Notes: a model not told the origin generated them from the sequence alone. 14,895 bases of DNA from an uncultured Eubacteriales bacterium (GCA_900317215.1 ONFW01000009.1:1-14895); one strand, 5' to 3'; positions 6,307-14,236 are shown, numbered from the stretch's first letter. Numbers and translations: made by a program.

Positions 6307-9021
6307 TTATTTTTTCACACTGAGAGCAAGCTCCTTAACCACTTTTTTACCGGAGGAATCCTTGACGTAAACGCGGAAGACATAATCAGCCGCAGACTTG
6401 GGCTTATACAGCATTATATTGCCCTCAGCGTAATCTCTCAATCTTGTCCACTTTGTTCCGTTTGCCTTTTTGCAGTAAAAGGCAAACTGATAGCCTCCGC
6501 TGCCGCCGTCGGCAAAACCTCTTATCTTGACTCTTTCTCCTGCGGCAATTGTGTCAGTCGAAAGCACCGATCTGTTTGTGAGCGGTTTTTTCACCTTGAG
6601 CTTAAGGAGAGAGCTGACCGTTTTGCCCTTGGCGTCTTTTGTCTTGACCTTGATCTCATATTCTCCCGCCTTATTGAATGTCAGCCTGATGCTGTCGCCT
6701 GTGCCGAATGCCTGAGCCGTCTTCCATTTAGCTGTTCCGGTTTTCCGGTAGAGAACAGAATATTTATAGGGAGAGCTTCCTCCGACAGCAGCGCATTTTA
6801 CGGTCACACTCTTTCCCTCCATTATCGAGGAGGCGGAAAGTGTGAGGTTATTCGTCAGGGGCATACCTACATATACTCTGCATACAGCGACCTTTCCGTT
6901 TGAGGTCTTTGCCTTTATTACAGCGGAGCCCTTGCCTATACCCTTGACCACCCCGTTAGTCACCTTTGCCACCTTCGGGTCTGAGCTGGACCATACTACA
7001 CTTTCCACCGCCTCTGCCGGCTCGGTCGATGCAGCAAGAGTGAACTTTTCACCCACTCTCAGACTAACTGTTTTTTCACTCAGGCTCAGGCTGTCCGCAG
7101 GCGTATAGATGTTGTAGCTTCTTGTGAGCTTGCCGGAATAATTGCCCATGCTGACAACAGTAAGAGTATATTTGCCAGGAGCCTTGCTGTACGGCTCAGA
7201 ATACTCAATATAATAATCCTTGTTTTCCTTCAGAACTTTGCCATTATCCGTCAGCTTGACCTCCGGAAGCTTCACCTTGCCGTCAGCGTTGAATACTGTT
7301 GAAGACAGAGTAAGCTTTATCCTGCTGTCAGTCAGCGGAACAAGAGTGTAGGGTGTGCCGGGAGCATCGCTGCAGTCATAGATATAACCGGTTTTCGGCT
7401 TTTTGTTTGTGTTTCTGTCCGGTCTGAGAGCCTTGACCTGCTCGTTGGTCAGGGTTATCATGTCGGCATATTTCTCATCGAGCCTGCCGCTCTCAATAAA
7501 CTCAAATATATCATCTACGCTTGCATATTCAAAACCCGCGTAATAGTCAGCAAGAGTCCATAGATCCCTATCCTCATCATAGTAATAAATAACCTTGTCC
7601 TTCTTTTTCAGCTTTACAGATACGTCCGTTATGGGGTATTCATATCTGTATTCTTCATAATTGAATACAGTATCATAGCTCACCTTTACCTCAGGCACCG
7701 TTACATTCCTGAGAAGAAGCTTGCTGTGGGGGTGATCCTCCAGCACAGCGCCAGGCTCATATACTTCATGGGAATTGATATATCTTCCGTCTATCCATAT
7801 ATCTGAGGCTATTTCAAGGTCACCGAACCAATAAAGCTGTGTTCCTGTGCTTGTAACGTCAGTATAAAACTCAGTACCCTCACCGCTCTGCCAGACATAA
7901 GAGTATCCCTCGCCCGAGCCACCGAAAATACTGTATGCCGCAACAAGACGGATCCACGCTCCATTTCCCGCGGTTTCCCATATATCGTGCCAGGTCGGGG
8001 CGTCATCAGTAGGTACGTCGTCTGCTATATCGAGCTTTGAATAATACTCCAGCAGTTCTCTTATGCTTTCGAGAGAGATTTCCGTACCGTTCTTTCCGAA
8101 GGTAAAAAACTGTTTTATGTTCTCCTTTTCTATTCCCTGACCTTTTCCTTCACCTGCTCCGCCGTATGATCTAGTGACTCCGTTGCAGGTAACATCGATC
8201 AGCCAATGATATTCACTGTTCCAGTCACAGGTTGATGAATTGTCGAGACGGTATGCAACCGCTCCCATGACACTTGGAAAGCCGATCGAATCATACCGGA
8301 AGGGATAGATTGCCGAAGCAAAAAGCGATTCATTATCCTCTCTGTCGTAAGGTGACTGCAGATAAAACAGTTGGTCTACATGGGGAGAGTTTGAAAGGAA
8401 CCAATAATCTGCATCTCTTACAAGGTCGCCCCTGATATACGAGCCGCTGTAGAGACAAACAGACTCAAAGCCACGTTGAACCGCACTCATATTCTCGAAG
8501 AAGCTGTTTTTGTCAGCAAAGTTTGAGATCAGGTAGTCACATTCATCGATCAGCGCAGGAAGGGTAAACTTCATTTCTGTATCTTCCCAGCCGCTTTCCC
8601 ACCAATTATCGCTTTTCTTCTGCTTCTGAAGAACAAGCTCTCCGCCGTCGGTATCAGAGCTGGAAAAAATGTATCCGCCATTAACCCTGCCTGTTTTCCT
8701 GTCATCATAGTTGATATCCGCATATCTGATATAGATACATCCAACAGTCGCCATGCTCGTATCATCAGCTCCCTGGGGGACATGATAAACCGAGGAAGGA
8801 TCGACAAAACGGAATGAGTTGGGGTCGGGGTTATCTGTTTCGACAAAAAAATAGTTATTGAACGGCGCTAAAAGAGGGGTTATACTGTAGCTGTATTCTG
8901 ATGCGTCAACTTCGGCTGCGGATACAGCCAGATCAGCCACAGCCCCTATACTGATGCTCCCTGCGGTGATAAGTAAGGAAAGACCGACCGAGGCCAGCTT
9001 TTTAGATAGTGCAGTTTTCAT
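6307..9021 (-). CDS. Large secreted protein: signal peptide, unrecognised N-terminal region, four Ig-like domains
   Basis: 904-residue protein that I cannot assign a function. A Sec signal peptide is clear at residues 1-36: basic MKTALSKKLA, a hydrophobic core, then AVSAA with probable cleavage after A35 or A36. Residues about 37-565 form an aromatic- and acidic-rich region with no family I can name; it includes a glycine-rich YGGAGEGKGQGI segment. The C-terminal third is modular: an Ig-like segment with DYYIEY and MGNYSGKL (about 566-641), a BIG2 domain with VVWSSSDPKVAKV (about 642-721), and two tandem related domains (about 722-813 and 814-904), both opening with LTN and carrying GG..Y and paired aromatic residues. 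There is no LPXTG, dockerin, SLH or transmembrane anchor, so it is released or held non-covalently. The ATG at 9021 has AGGAGG seven bases upstream and a consensus promoter about 70 bases away. An in-frame ATG at 9078 is open but lacks the ribosome binding site. Adhesin, enzyme and scaffold roles all remain possible. Confidence 0.85.
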   Translation of the reverse strand: MKTALSKKLASVGLSLLITAGSISIGAVADLAVSAAEVDASEYSYSITPLLAPFNNYFFVETDNPDPNSFRFVDPSSVYHVPQGADDTSMATVGCIYIRYADINYDDRKTGRVNGGYIFSSSDTDGGELVLQKQKKSDNWWESGWEDTEMKFTLPALIDECDYLISNFADKNSFFENMSAVQRGFESVCLYSGSYIRGDLVRDADYWFLSNSPHVDQLFYLQSPYDREDNESLFASAIYPFRYDSIGFPSVMGAVAYRLDNSSTCDWNSEYHWLIDVTCNGVTRSYGGAGEGKGQGIEKENIKQFFTFGKNGTEISLESIRELLEYYSKLDIADDVPTDDAPTWHDIWETAGNGAWIRLVAAYSIFGGSGEGYSYVWQSGEGTEFYTDVTSTGTQLYWFGDLEIASDIWIDGRYINSHEVYEPGAVLEDHPHSKLLLRNVTVPEVKVSYDTVFNYEEYRYEYPITDVSVKLKKKDKVIYYYDEDRDLWTLADYYAGFEYASVDDIFEFIESGRLDEKYADMITLTNEQVKALRPDRNTNKKPKTGYIYDCSDAPGTPYTLVPLTDSRIKLTLSSTVFNADGKVKLPEVKLTDNGKVLKENKDYYIEYSEPYSKAPGKYTLTVVSMGNYSGKLTRSYNIYTPADSLSLSEKTVSLRVGEKFTLAASTEPAEAVESVVWSSSDPKVAKVTNGVVKGIGKGSAVIKAKTSNGKVAVCRVYVGMPLTNNLTLSASSIMEGKSVTVKCAAVGGSSPYKYSVLYRKTGTAKWKTAQAFGTGDSIRLTFNKAGEYEIKVKTKDAKGKTVSSLLKLKVKKPLTNRSVLSTDTIAAGERVKIRGFADGGSGGYQFAFYCKKANGTKWTRLRDYAEGNIMLYKPKSAADYVFRVYVKDSSGKKVVKELALSVKK

Positions 9022-9089
9022 TATAGTTCCTCCTGTCATAGTGTTTCCGACTGCATGAATTACAGTCATTTGTAACATTTTCTCTCACT

Positions 9090-9118
9090 ATTATAATAAA
9101 AAATTGTATATTTGTCAA
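9090..9118 (-). promoter_or_regulatory. Perfect consensus sigma-A promoter for the secreted-protein gene
   Basis: Minus-strand -35 TTGACA (9118-9113), spacer of exactly 17 bases, -10 TATAAT (9095-9090). All twelve positions match the consensus. Transcription would start near 9083, giving a leader of about 60 bases before the ATG at 9021. Confidence 0.9.
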
Positions 9119-9120
9119 GG

Positions 9121-9294
9121 AATTCCCGCGCGCAGGCACTGCGCTGTGTTCAGCTCTATCGGTTTTCTTTATGGCGATAATTCTGACAGGCAGAATCAGT
9201 ATCAATGCAGGATCCATAGTGAAAGTTTGCTCACGAAGCAAACAGATTTCCATACATACGCTGAAAGCGTTTTGAACGAGTTGGATCATTACAT
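9121..9294. other. Gap holding four short inverted repeats, no supported gene
   Basis: Between the secreted-protein promoter and the tRNA terminator no open frame has a ribosome binding site or family resemblance. Four perfect short hairpins occur in sequence: GCGCAG/CTGCGC (9130-9144), ATTCTG/CAGAAT (9180-9196), GTTTGCT/AGCAAAC (9225-9243, extended by GAAA/TTTC across a three-base bulge) and ACGCT/AGCGT (9258-9270). This could be a structured RNA or merely decayed intergenic DNA. Confidence 0.4.
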
Positions 9295-9324
9295 AAAAAA
9301 TGCGTCCGACCAAAGTCGAACGCA
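9295..9324 (-). terminator. Intrinsic terminator of tRNA-Cys
   Basis: On the minus strand, a 10-bp stem (9324-9315 with 9310-9301, one G-U pair) closes a TTTG loop and is followed by six U (9300-9295). It begins 27 bases past the tRNA 3' end. A second small hairpin, GCGGC-AA-GCCGC, lies between the two. Confidence 0.9.
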
Positions 9325-9350
9325 AAAAGGGTGCGGCGGCTTGCCGCTTC

Positions 9351-9422
9351 AGGCGTCACCCGGATTCGAACCGGGGAATCGGAGTTTTGCAGACTCGTGC
9401 CTTACCACTTGGCTATGACGCC
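9351..9422 (-). tRNA. tRNA-Cys (anticodon GCA)
   Basis: On the minus strand all cloverleaf arms can be read: acceptor GGCGTCA/TGACGCC (7 bp, perfect), D arm GCC-AAGTGGTAA-GGC, anticodon loop CTGCAAA with anticodon GCA, a five-base variable loop, and T arm CCCGG-TTCGAAT-CCGGG. The discriminator base is U73, as expected for cysteine tRNA. The CCA end is not encoded, so a CCA-adding enzyme is required. The outermost anticodon-stem pair (27-43) is a C-C mismatch, leaving four pairs in that stem. It stands alone, with its own promoter and terminator. Confidence 0.95.
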
Positions 9423-9513
9423 TTATATTTTGCTCTGAAAAAACAGCCTCACACTGACATAATATGCACTGATGAAAAAAATATGCAGCTAATCTGCCGC
9501 TTTCACTGTAATT

Positions 9514-9542
9514 ATTATATCATGACCGACTTGAAAATGCAA
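9514..9542 (-). promoter_or_regulatory. Promoter of tRNA-Cys
   Basis: Minus-strand -10 TATAAT (9519-9514), preceded by TG plus one base (extended -10). A weaker -35 TTGCAT (9542-9537) lies at 17 bases. The start point would be about 85 bases before the tRNA, implying a processed 5' leader. Confidence 0.65.
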
Positions 9543-9590
9543 CCATTATTTAAGACATGGCAGGCAAACCAATAATTGTTTATTATCTTC

Positions 9591-9620
9591 TTGAACATAA
9601 ACCATGTTGTGTTGTATAAT
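9591..9620 (+). promoter_or_regulatory. Promoter of the PNPOx-rnhA operon
   Basis: Plus-strand -35 TTGAAC (9591-9596), spacer of 18 bases, -10 TATAAT (9615-9620). Transcription would start near 9627, almost on the in-frame ATG at 9629. That argues that translation begins further in, at the TTG at 9647. Confidence 0.7.
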
Positions 9621-9646
9621 ATGAAAGAATGAGAGGAGTGACTGAA

Positions 9647-10123
9647 TTGTTCAGAGATGTTGCAAGAGCAAAGCAAAGGCTTTCCTTAGAGGAGTGCATA
9701 AGCCTGCTGAAAAGTGAGAAAAGAGGAGTGCTTTCCGTTATAGGAGATGACGGCTATCCATACGGTCTGCCGATCAATCATTATTATAACGAGGAGGACG
9801 GCAGACTGTATTTTCACAGCGGCAAAAGCGGTCATAAAACCGACGCAATAAAGAATTGCGACAAGATATCGTTTTGTTTGATCGACAAGGGAAACCATAC
9901 CGATGACACGTGGGCGCTCAGCTTCCGAAGTGTAATAGTATTTGGCAGGGCTGAAATAGTTGATGATAAGGAGACCGCTGTTGAGATGAGCCGCAGACTA
10001 AGCTATAAATTCACAGACGACAGCGAGTATATAGAAAACGAGATCAGGCAGTTTGCATCAGGAGTCCTTGTTTTCGCACTGATACCCGAGCATATAACCG
10101 GCAAGCGTGTAAGGGAAGCCTGA
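9647..10123 (+). CDS. PNPOx-fold flavin-nucleotide-binding protein (pyridoxamine 5'-phosphate oxidase family, NimA-like)
   Basis: 158-residue split-barrel protein of the pyridoxamine-phosphate-oxidase-like family, which usually binds FMN or a related cofactor; many members are uncharacterised reductases. Typical features are the N-terminal LSLEECISLLKSEKRGVLSV, then DGYPYGLPINHYY, the cofactor-site stretch YFHSGKSGHKTDAI and a later FRSVIVFGRAEIV. The frame is open from ATG at 9629. The TTG at 9647 gives the family-typical MFRDV start, has AGGAG (9634-9638) eight bases upstream, and leaves a usable leader after the -10 at 9615-9620. It is followed after 18 bases by rnhA and is probably cotranscribed, without any obvious functional link. 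True PdxH activity is unlikely; the physiological substrate is unknown. Confidence 0.85.
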   Translation: MFRDVARAKQRLSLEECISLLKSEKRGVLSVIGDDGYPYGLPINHYYNEEDGRLYFHSGKSGHKTDAIKNCDKISFCLIDKGNHTDDTWALSFRSVIVFGRAEIVDDKETAVEMSRRLSYKFTDDSEYIENEIRQFASGVLVFALIPEHITGKRVREA

Positions 10124-10141
10124 GGAAAGGAGAACTGATAT

Positions 10142-10579
10142 ATGAAAAAGGTCGAGCTTTTTACAGACGGTGCGTGCAGCGGTAATCCCGGGCCGGGAGG
10201 CTGGGGAGCTATTCTGAGATATAACGGTCATGAAAAGGAGCTTTCCGGAGGAGAGGCTGACACCACTAATAACAGAATGGAGCTTCTGGCGGTCATAGAG
10301 GGGCTTCAGGCTCTTAAGGAACCGTGTGAGGTCACCCTGACAAGCGACTCACAGTATGTCTGCAATGCCATTTCAAAGGGCTGGGCAAAAAACTGGAAAA
10401 AAAACGGCTGGATCAAAAGCGACAAATCTCCGGCAAAGAATCCCGAGCTGTGGGACAGGCTCCTTGACCTGCTTGAACGACACAGGGTCACAGTTGTCTG
10501 GGTAAGAGGTCATAACGGTCACCCGGAGAACGAGAGATGCGATGAGCTTGCAGTTGCTCAGGCAAAAAAGTATTCATAA
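10142..10579 (+). CDS. rnhA: Ribonuclease HI
   Basis: Cytoplasmic endonuclease that cleaves the RNA strand of RNA-DNA hybrids, for example R-loops and replication primers. The 145-residue protein matches the RNase HI fold throughout. Catalytic residues are D9 (LFTDGACSGNPGPGGWG), E47 (TNNRMELLA), D69 (SDSQYV) and D134 (ERCDELA), with the supporting H124 in VRGHNGHPEN. The basic handle region GWAKNWKKNGW (80-90) is present, giving a Proteobacteria-like type 1 enzyme of normal length. ATG at 10142 follows AAAGGAG at about nine bases. It is second in the operon after the PNPOx gene, and a stem-loop follows at 10584-10619. Confidence 0.97.
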   Translation: MKKVELFTDGACSGNPGPGGWGAILRYNGHEKELSGGEADTTNNRMELLAVIEGLQALKEPCEVTLTSDSQYVCNAISKGWAKNWKKNGWIKSDKSPAKNPELWDRLLDLLERHRVTVVWVRGHNGHPENERCDELAVAQAKKYS

Positions 10580-10583
10580 TTCA

Positions 10584-10628
10584 AAGGGGACTGCCGTACC
10601 TTGAGTATGGCAGCCCCTTATTATATTA
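10584..10628. terminator. Probable terminator after rnhA, possibly shared with the convergent EamA gene
   Basis: Stem AAGGGG-(A)-CTGCC ... GGCAG-CCCCTT (10584-10595 with 10608-10619) has a single bulged A and is followed on the plus strand by the AT-rich ATTATATTAT. The T run is poor on both strands (TTTGAATT on the minus), so termination strength is uncertain. It lies five bases after the rnhA stop and between convergent genes. A weaker hairpin (AGCCG/CGGCT, about 10695-10713) sits closer to the end of the EamA gene. Confidence 0.6.
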
Positions 10629-10727
10629 TCTGTAGCTCCCGGGTGCATAACCGCACAAGACAAATTATAACGCAGAAGCCTTTTTATAAGCTCAGCCGAC
10701 TTGATTACGGCTTAACGCAGCATAGTA

Positions 10728-11615
10728 TTATTTGTGCCTGCTCTCGGAATCATATCTTCTTTTGTTATAGAAGAACATAAGCACAGCCATTGAGCAGATA
10801 ATCACATAACCTGCAACACTGTATATATCAGGCACTTCACCGAGAAAGACAAAGCCCAGAGCCGTTGCAAAAATGATCTGGGAATAATCATAGACTGATA
10901 TCTCCCTCGCAGGCGCATGGGTATAGGCTGCCGTTATGCTGAACTGTCCTCCTGCTGCAGCAAGACCTGCGCCCAGCAGCATGAGAAGCTGCTGCCATTC
11001 CATAGGACGAAAGCTTATGAGCATGAGAGGTATCATTGCAAGACATGAGAATCCGGAGAAAAACAGCACTATCACAGAGCCGTTCACTCCTCTTTTGCCG
11101 AGAATGCGAACCATTGTATAGGCAAAGCCTGCACACATTCCGCCTGAAAGCGCTATTGCATATGGTATTATGTCGAAGCTCTGAAATGTCGGTTTTATCA
11201 CAAAAAGACAGCCGATAAAGGCTATGAGTACCGCCGAGCCTTGAAAAAGGGTAAGCTTTTCCTTCAGTATGATAAGCGAAAAAATTATCACAAAAAACGG
11301 CGACATCTTATTAAGGATAGAAGCGTCCGAAAGGGGGATCTGTCCCAGCGCATAGAAATTGCAAAGTATCCCCACAGTGCCGAGTGATGCTCTCAGAAGC
11401 AGATATTTCAGGCTCCCTTTGCTCCATGAAAATCTCTGTTTTTTTCGTAGCATTACCCCCAGAGCAAAAAAGACAGCAACAAAATTTCTGAAAAAGCTCT
11501 TTTCATAGGCGGGCAGGTCACCTGACAAGCGAACAAAAAGATTCATCACGGCAAAACAGAATGCTGATAGAATTATGTAAACAACAGCCTTATACTTGCT
11601 GTTTATCCCTGACAT
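10728..11615 (-). CDS. EamA/DMT superfamily transporter
   Basis: 295-residue inner-membrane protein of the drug/metabolite transporter superfamily. It has two EamA repeats (about residues 5-140 and 150-285) and ten predicted hydrophobic helices. Supporting features are the N-terminal YIILSAFCFAVMNLFVRLSG, the first-repeat end with LKEKLTLFQG and GCLFVIKP, and the second-repeat equivalent FLGEVPDIYSVAG. The substrate cannot be read from sequence; related proteins export amino acids, nucleosides or other metabolites. A GTG nine bases upstream (11624) is in frame, but it lies directly against the AAAGGAA ribosome binding site. The ATG at 11615 is therefore preferred, at about ten bases spacing. 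The gene follows the DHHW gene by 44 bases on the same strand and may be read through from the acylation cluster. No separate promoter was seen. Confidence 0.88.
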   Translation of the reverse strand: MSGINSKYKAVVYIILSAFCFAVMNLFVRLSGDLPAYEKSFFRNFVAVFFALGVMLRKKQRFSWSKGSLKYLLLRASLGTVGILCNFYALGQIPLSDASILNKMSPFFVIIFSLIILKEKLTLFQGSAVLIAFIGCLFVIKPTFQSFDIIPYAIALSGGMCAGFAYTMVRILGKRGVNGSVIVLFFSGFSCLAMIPLMLISFRPMEWQQLLMLLGAGLAAAGGQFSITAAYTHAPAREISVYDYSQIIFATALGFVFLGEVPDIYSVAGYVIICSMAVLMFFYNKRRYDSESRHK

Positions 11616-11659
11616 TCCGTTCACTTCCTTTCAGTGCCTGATACTGTGGAGCTTTCTCA

Positions 11660-12799
11660 TCAGAACAGATTTGAGAGATACGGATCGTTTGCCAGATTAT
11701 CCAGAGAATAGAGTATCAGCACCTGATCGGCGTTTTCGGCTTTAACAACGTCGGAAACGTCCTTCTTGTAGTATCGGAGATCAAGCATGATGATATTTCT
11801 GTAGTTCTGCGACAGGAAGGGTACGATCGTGTGGGCATAGGAGTCCTTGACGACCACAAGCGTACCGCTCTCGGCGTTTGTATTGGTGATACGCACCACG
11901 CTGTGATTTCCGTCAAGAAACACAGGATACTTATCGTCACCCTTAAGCTGCTCAGGAAAAAAATAGCTGTTCGATGTCTTTGTATCACTGCCATCCTTTA
12001 TCTCCACGGTAAGCGAGTCCTTGGGCTGAAGGGTATTGCGCCAGAGCTCAATTTTGTCAGGAGAAACAAACCAGAGCGCGCTTTTTGAGTATGAGGTGCC
12101 GTAAAAGCCGGTAACCGTCTCCACAGAGAACTTGTTTTTTGCAACAGGCTCATATCCCATACTTTTTCCGAGAGCCTTATAACACTCATATGCGCCCTGA
12201 GACGTCCAATGATGATCTGTCCTGTAGTATAACTGCTTTGTTGCGCCCTCTCTGAACATTACATCCGTCACGTTGACAAAGCTCACTTTATCACCAAGCT
12301 TTTCCGAAAACTCAGAGATAAGCCTGTCGTCATAATACTCCTCATGAACAGCCGGCAGCCTTCTACCGTTGACATATCCGGAGGAGGGTATCACTGTCAT
12401 AAATACAGGGACCTGTGAGGTTTCTGAAAACTCCTTAATGAACTGCGCATTGTTTGCGAGATTATCCGTCTCCCTTGTCGGCTTTGAGAAAAGATAGTCG
12501 TCCGAGCCGAGATATATGCCGTTTGAGCCGTTTCTGCCGGACACAAGCTCATAATCGGCGTTAAGTCCGACAAAGAAATCTCTCGCAGGGATATGATCGG
12601 AGAGATAATCATCAAGCTTTTTCTGAAATTCACCGCTGAAAATGGTCTGAGCGTTAAGCTCGGGAATATCCGCAAGCATTCTTTTCTCCTTTGCGGAATA
12701 GTCCTCCTTCGGAAGCACTATCCACAAGATCATAAAAACAAAGATAAAGCCGCAAAAAATAAATGCAGGCAGATAGTGTACTGCTTTTGCCGGTTTCAT
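11660..12799 (-). CDS. DHHW family protein (AlgX/AlgJ-like, SGNH-type acyltransferase or esterase fold)
   Basis: 379-residue membrane-anchored extracytoplasmic protein of the DHHW family, related to the AlgJ/AlgX and DltD-like partners of MBOAT acyltransferases. One N-terminal transmembrane helix (about 9-29) places the rest outside the cell. The signature RTDHHWTSQGAY spans 193-204, with D195 and H197 as the likely catalytic pair (D-x-H as in AlgX/AlgJ). VVVKDSYAHTIVPFLS at 316-330 supplies the candidate nucleophile S320. The order D, H, then a late serine is the circularly arranged SGNH pattern of that family. Start ATG at 12799 has GGAGG about six bases upstream, 14 bases after the MBOAT stop, so the two are very probably cotranscribed. 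In known systems such proteins transfer acyl groups delivered by the MBOAT to an extracellular polysaccharide; the substrate here is unknown. Confidence 0.88.
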   Translation of the reverse strand: MKPAKAVHYLPAFIFCGFIFVFMILWIVLPKEDYSAKEKRMLADIPELNAQTIFSGEFQKKLDDYLSDHIPARDFFVGLNADYELVSGRNGSNGIYLGSDDYLFSKPTRETDNLANNAQFIKEFSETSQVPVFMTVIPSSGYVNGRRLPAVHEEYYDDRLISEFSEKLGDKVSFVNVTDVMFREGATKQLYYRTDHHWTSQGAYECYKALGKSMGYEPVAKNKFSVETVTGFYGTSYSKSALWFVSPDKIELWRNTLQPKDSLTVEIKDGSDTKTSNSYFFPEQLKGDDKYPVFLDGNHSVVRITNTNAESGTLVVVKDSYAHTIVPFLSQNYRNIIMLDLRYYKKDVSDVVKAENADQVLILYSLDNLANDPYLSNLF

Positions 12800-12813
12800 A
12801 TTTACCTCCGATA

Positions 12814-14211
12814 TCAGAATTTGAAATACAGGAAGGGATTATAAGCGCTGCTGGCAAGCGAAGCCGTACATAGCAGCAAGGCCGCTGCGCTGCCCGCATT
12901 GTCAAGCACTATAATGACCGCCCTGCTCTTTATCTTGTGATAGATTAGATTGAACAAAGGAGTCGATACAAGAGCCGCTGCCAAAAGAAGCGGTATATAG
13001 CTTATTATGCATGGAACGATATCTCCCTGCATCATGAAACCGTCCGCACCGAATAGCCTTGCAATGAAGCCTCCCATTTCAGACATATTCTCAAAATAGA
13101 ACAGCACCCAGCCGAAAACGATAAGCAAAAGAGAATACAGGTGCGAGATAACAGCAGGCGCCTTTTTGAGCAGCTTTAACAGAAACGCCTTCTCAATGAC
13201 AAGAATAATACCGAAATACACGCCCCACAAAACGAAGTTCCAGCTTGCGCCGTGCCACAGACCGGTAAGGAACCAGACTACAGCAATGTTGATTATCTGT
13301 CTTCCAAGACCCTTTCTGTTGCCGCCAAGGGGAATGTACACATACTCACGGAACCATGTTCCCAGGGAGATGTGCCAGCGTCTCCAGAATTCGGTAATGC
13401 TTTTTGAGATGTAGGGATAGTCAAAGTTCTTTATGAACTCAAAACCGAACATTCTTCCAAGGCCGATAGCCATGTCGGAATATCCGCTGAAATCAAAGTA
13501 TATCTGGAAGGTATAGGCTATGATCCCTACCCATGCCCCCAGTGCTCCCGCCTGAGATCCGCTCTCTCTGACAGCATCCCAGAGCGCACCCATTTCGTTT
13601 GCAAGGAGTACCTTTTTGGAAAGTCCCACAAGGAAAAGCTTAACACCCTCTGTAAACTGCTCCATGCTCTCCTTTCTGCTGACAAGCTGTGCGGCTACGT
13701 CCGAATAGCGAACGATAGGGCCGGCGATAAGCTGAGGGAACAGAGAAACATAGGTGCCGAAGGTGATGAAATTTTTCTGCACCTTTACGGTATTCCTGTA
13801 TACGTCAATGGTATATGACATTGTCTGGAAGGTGTAGAAGGATATTCCTATAGGGAGTGCGACCTGTATGACAGGAAGATTGAGGAAGGGAAGGACAAAG
13901 TTCAGGGTCTCTCCGATAAAACCGACATATTTGAAAAAGCCCAGAAGCCCAAGATTGAGTATTATCGAAATAATGAATATCGTTCTTGCAAGAGCCTTCT
14001 TTTCACGGTTAATTCCTATCAGTATTGCTGAAACATAGTTTATCAGTATCGATGTCAGCATGAGAAGGACGAGCATTGGCTCGCCCCACGAATAGAACAC
14101 AAGATCCACGACAAAAAGCGTCAGATTTCTGAAACGCTTAGGTGTAATATAATACAGGAAAAGCGTTATCGGAAGAAACATGAACAGGAATATAAAGCTT
14201 GAAAAAACCAA
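12814..14211 (-). CDS. MBOAT family O-acyltransferase (AlgI/DltB-like)
   Basis: 465-residue polytopic membrane acyltransferase of the AlgI type, with about ten or more transmembrane helices. In AlgI and DltB systems this protein relays acyl groups from a cytoplasmic donor to an extracytoplasmic acceptor. Core motifs are intact: FPQLIAGPIVRYSD (about 158-171), YFDFSGYSDMAIGLG (238-252), FWRRWHISLGTWFREYVYIPLGGNR (275-299, with H280) and FLTGLWHGASWNFVLWG (314-330, with the invariant H320). The frame opens at a TTG two codons earlier (14217). The TTG at 14211 is preferred: GGGGTG lies seven bases upstream and the product starts MVFSSFIFLFMFLP, the usual family beginning. The DHHW gene follows after 14 bases. 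The gene follows the DUF4358 lipoprotein after 68 bases that contain a stem-loop. No substrate-defining residue is visible. Confidence 0.93.
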   Translation of the reverse strand: MVFSSFIFLFMFLPITLFLYYITPKRFRNLTLFVVDLVFYSWGEPMLVLLMLTSILINYVSAILIGINREKKALARTIFIISIILNLGLLGFFKYVGFIGETLNFVLPFLNLPVIQVALPIGISFYTFQTMSYTIDVYRNTVKVQKNFITFGTYVSLFPQLIAGPIVRYSDVAAQLVSRKESMEQFTEGVKLFLVGLSKKVLLANEMGALWDAVRESGSQAGALGAWVGIIAYTFQIYFDFSGYSDMAIGLGRMFGFEFIKNFDYPYISKSITEFWRRWHISLGTWFREYVYIPLGGNRKGLGRQIINIAVVWFLTGLWHGASWNFVLWGVYFGIILVIEKAFLLKLLKKAPAVISHLYSLLLIVFGWVLFYFENMSEMGGFIARLFGADGFMMQGDIVPCIISYIPLLLAAALVSTPLFNLIYHKIKSRAVIIVLDNAGSAAALLLCTASLASSAYNPFLYFKF

Positions 14212-14236
14212 GTGCAAACACCCCGTAATCAGTTTT

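Noticed and set aside
6271..6903. Plus-strand open frame of 210 codons
   Set aside because: It is antisense to the Ig-like domains of the secreted protein and starts inside the shared terminator; it is a shadow frame.
9022..9078. Upstream ATG for the secreted protein at 9078
   Set aside because: It lies almost at the predicted transcription start and lacks a ribosome binding site, while the ATG at 9021 has AGGAGG and a proper signal peptide.
9104..9575. Overlapping plus-strand open frames across the tRNA region
   Set aside because: Both cross the tRNA-Cys gene on the opposite strand and have no coding signature.
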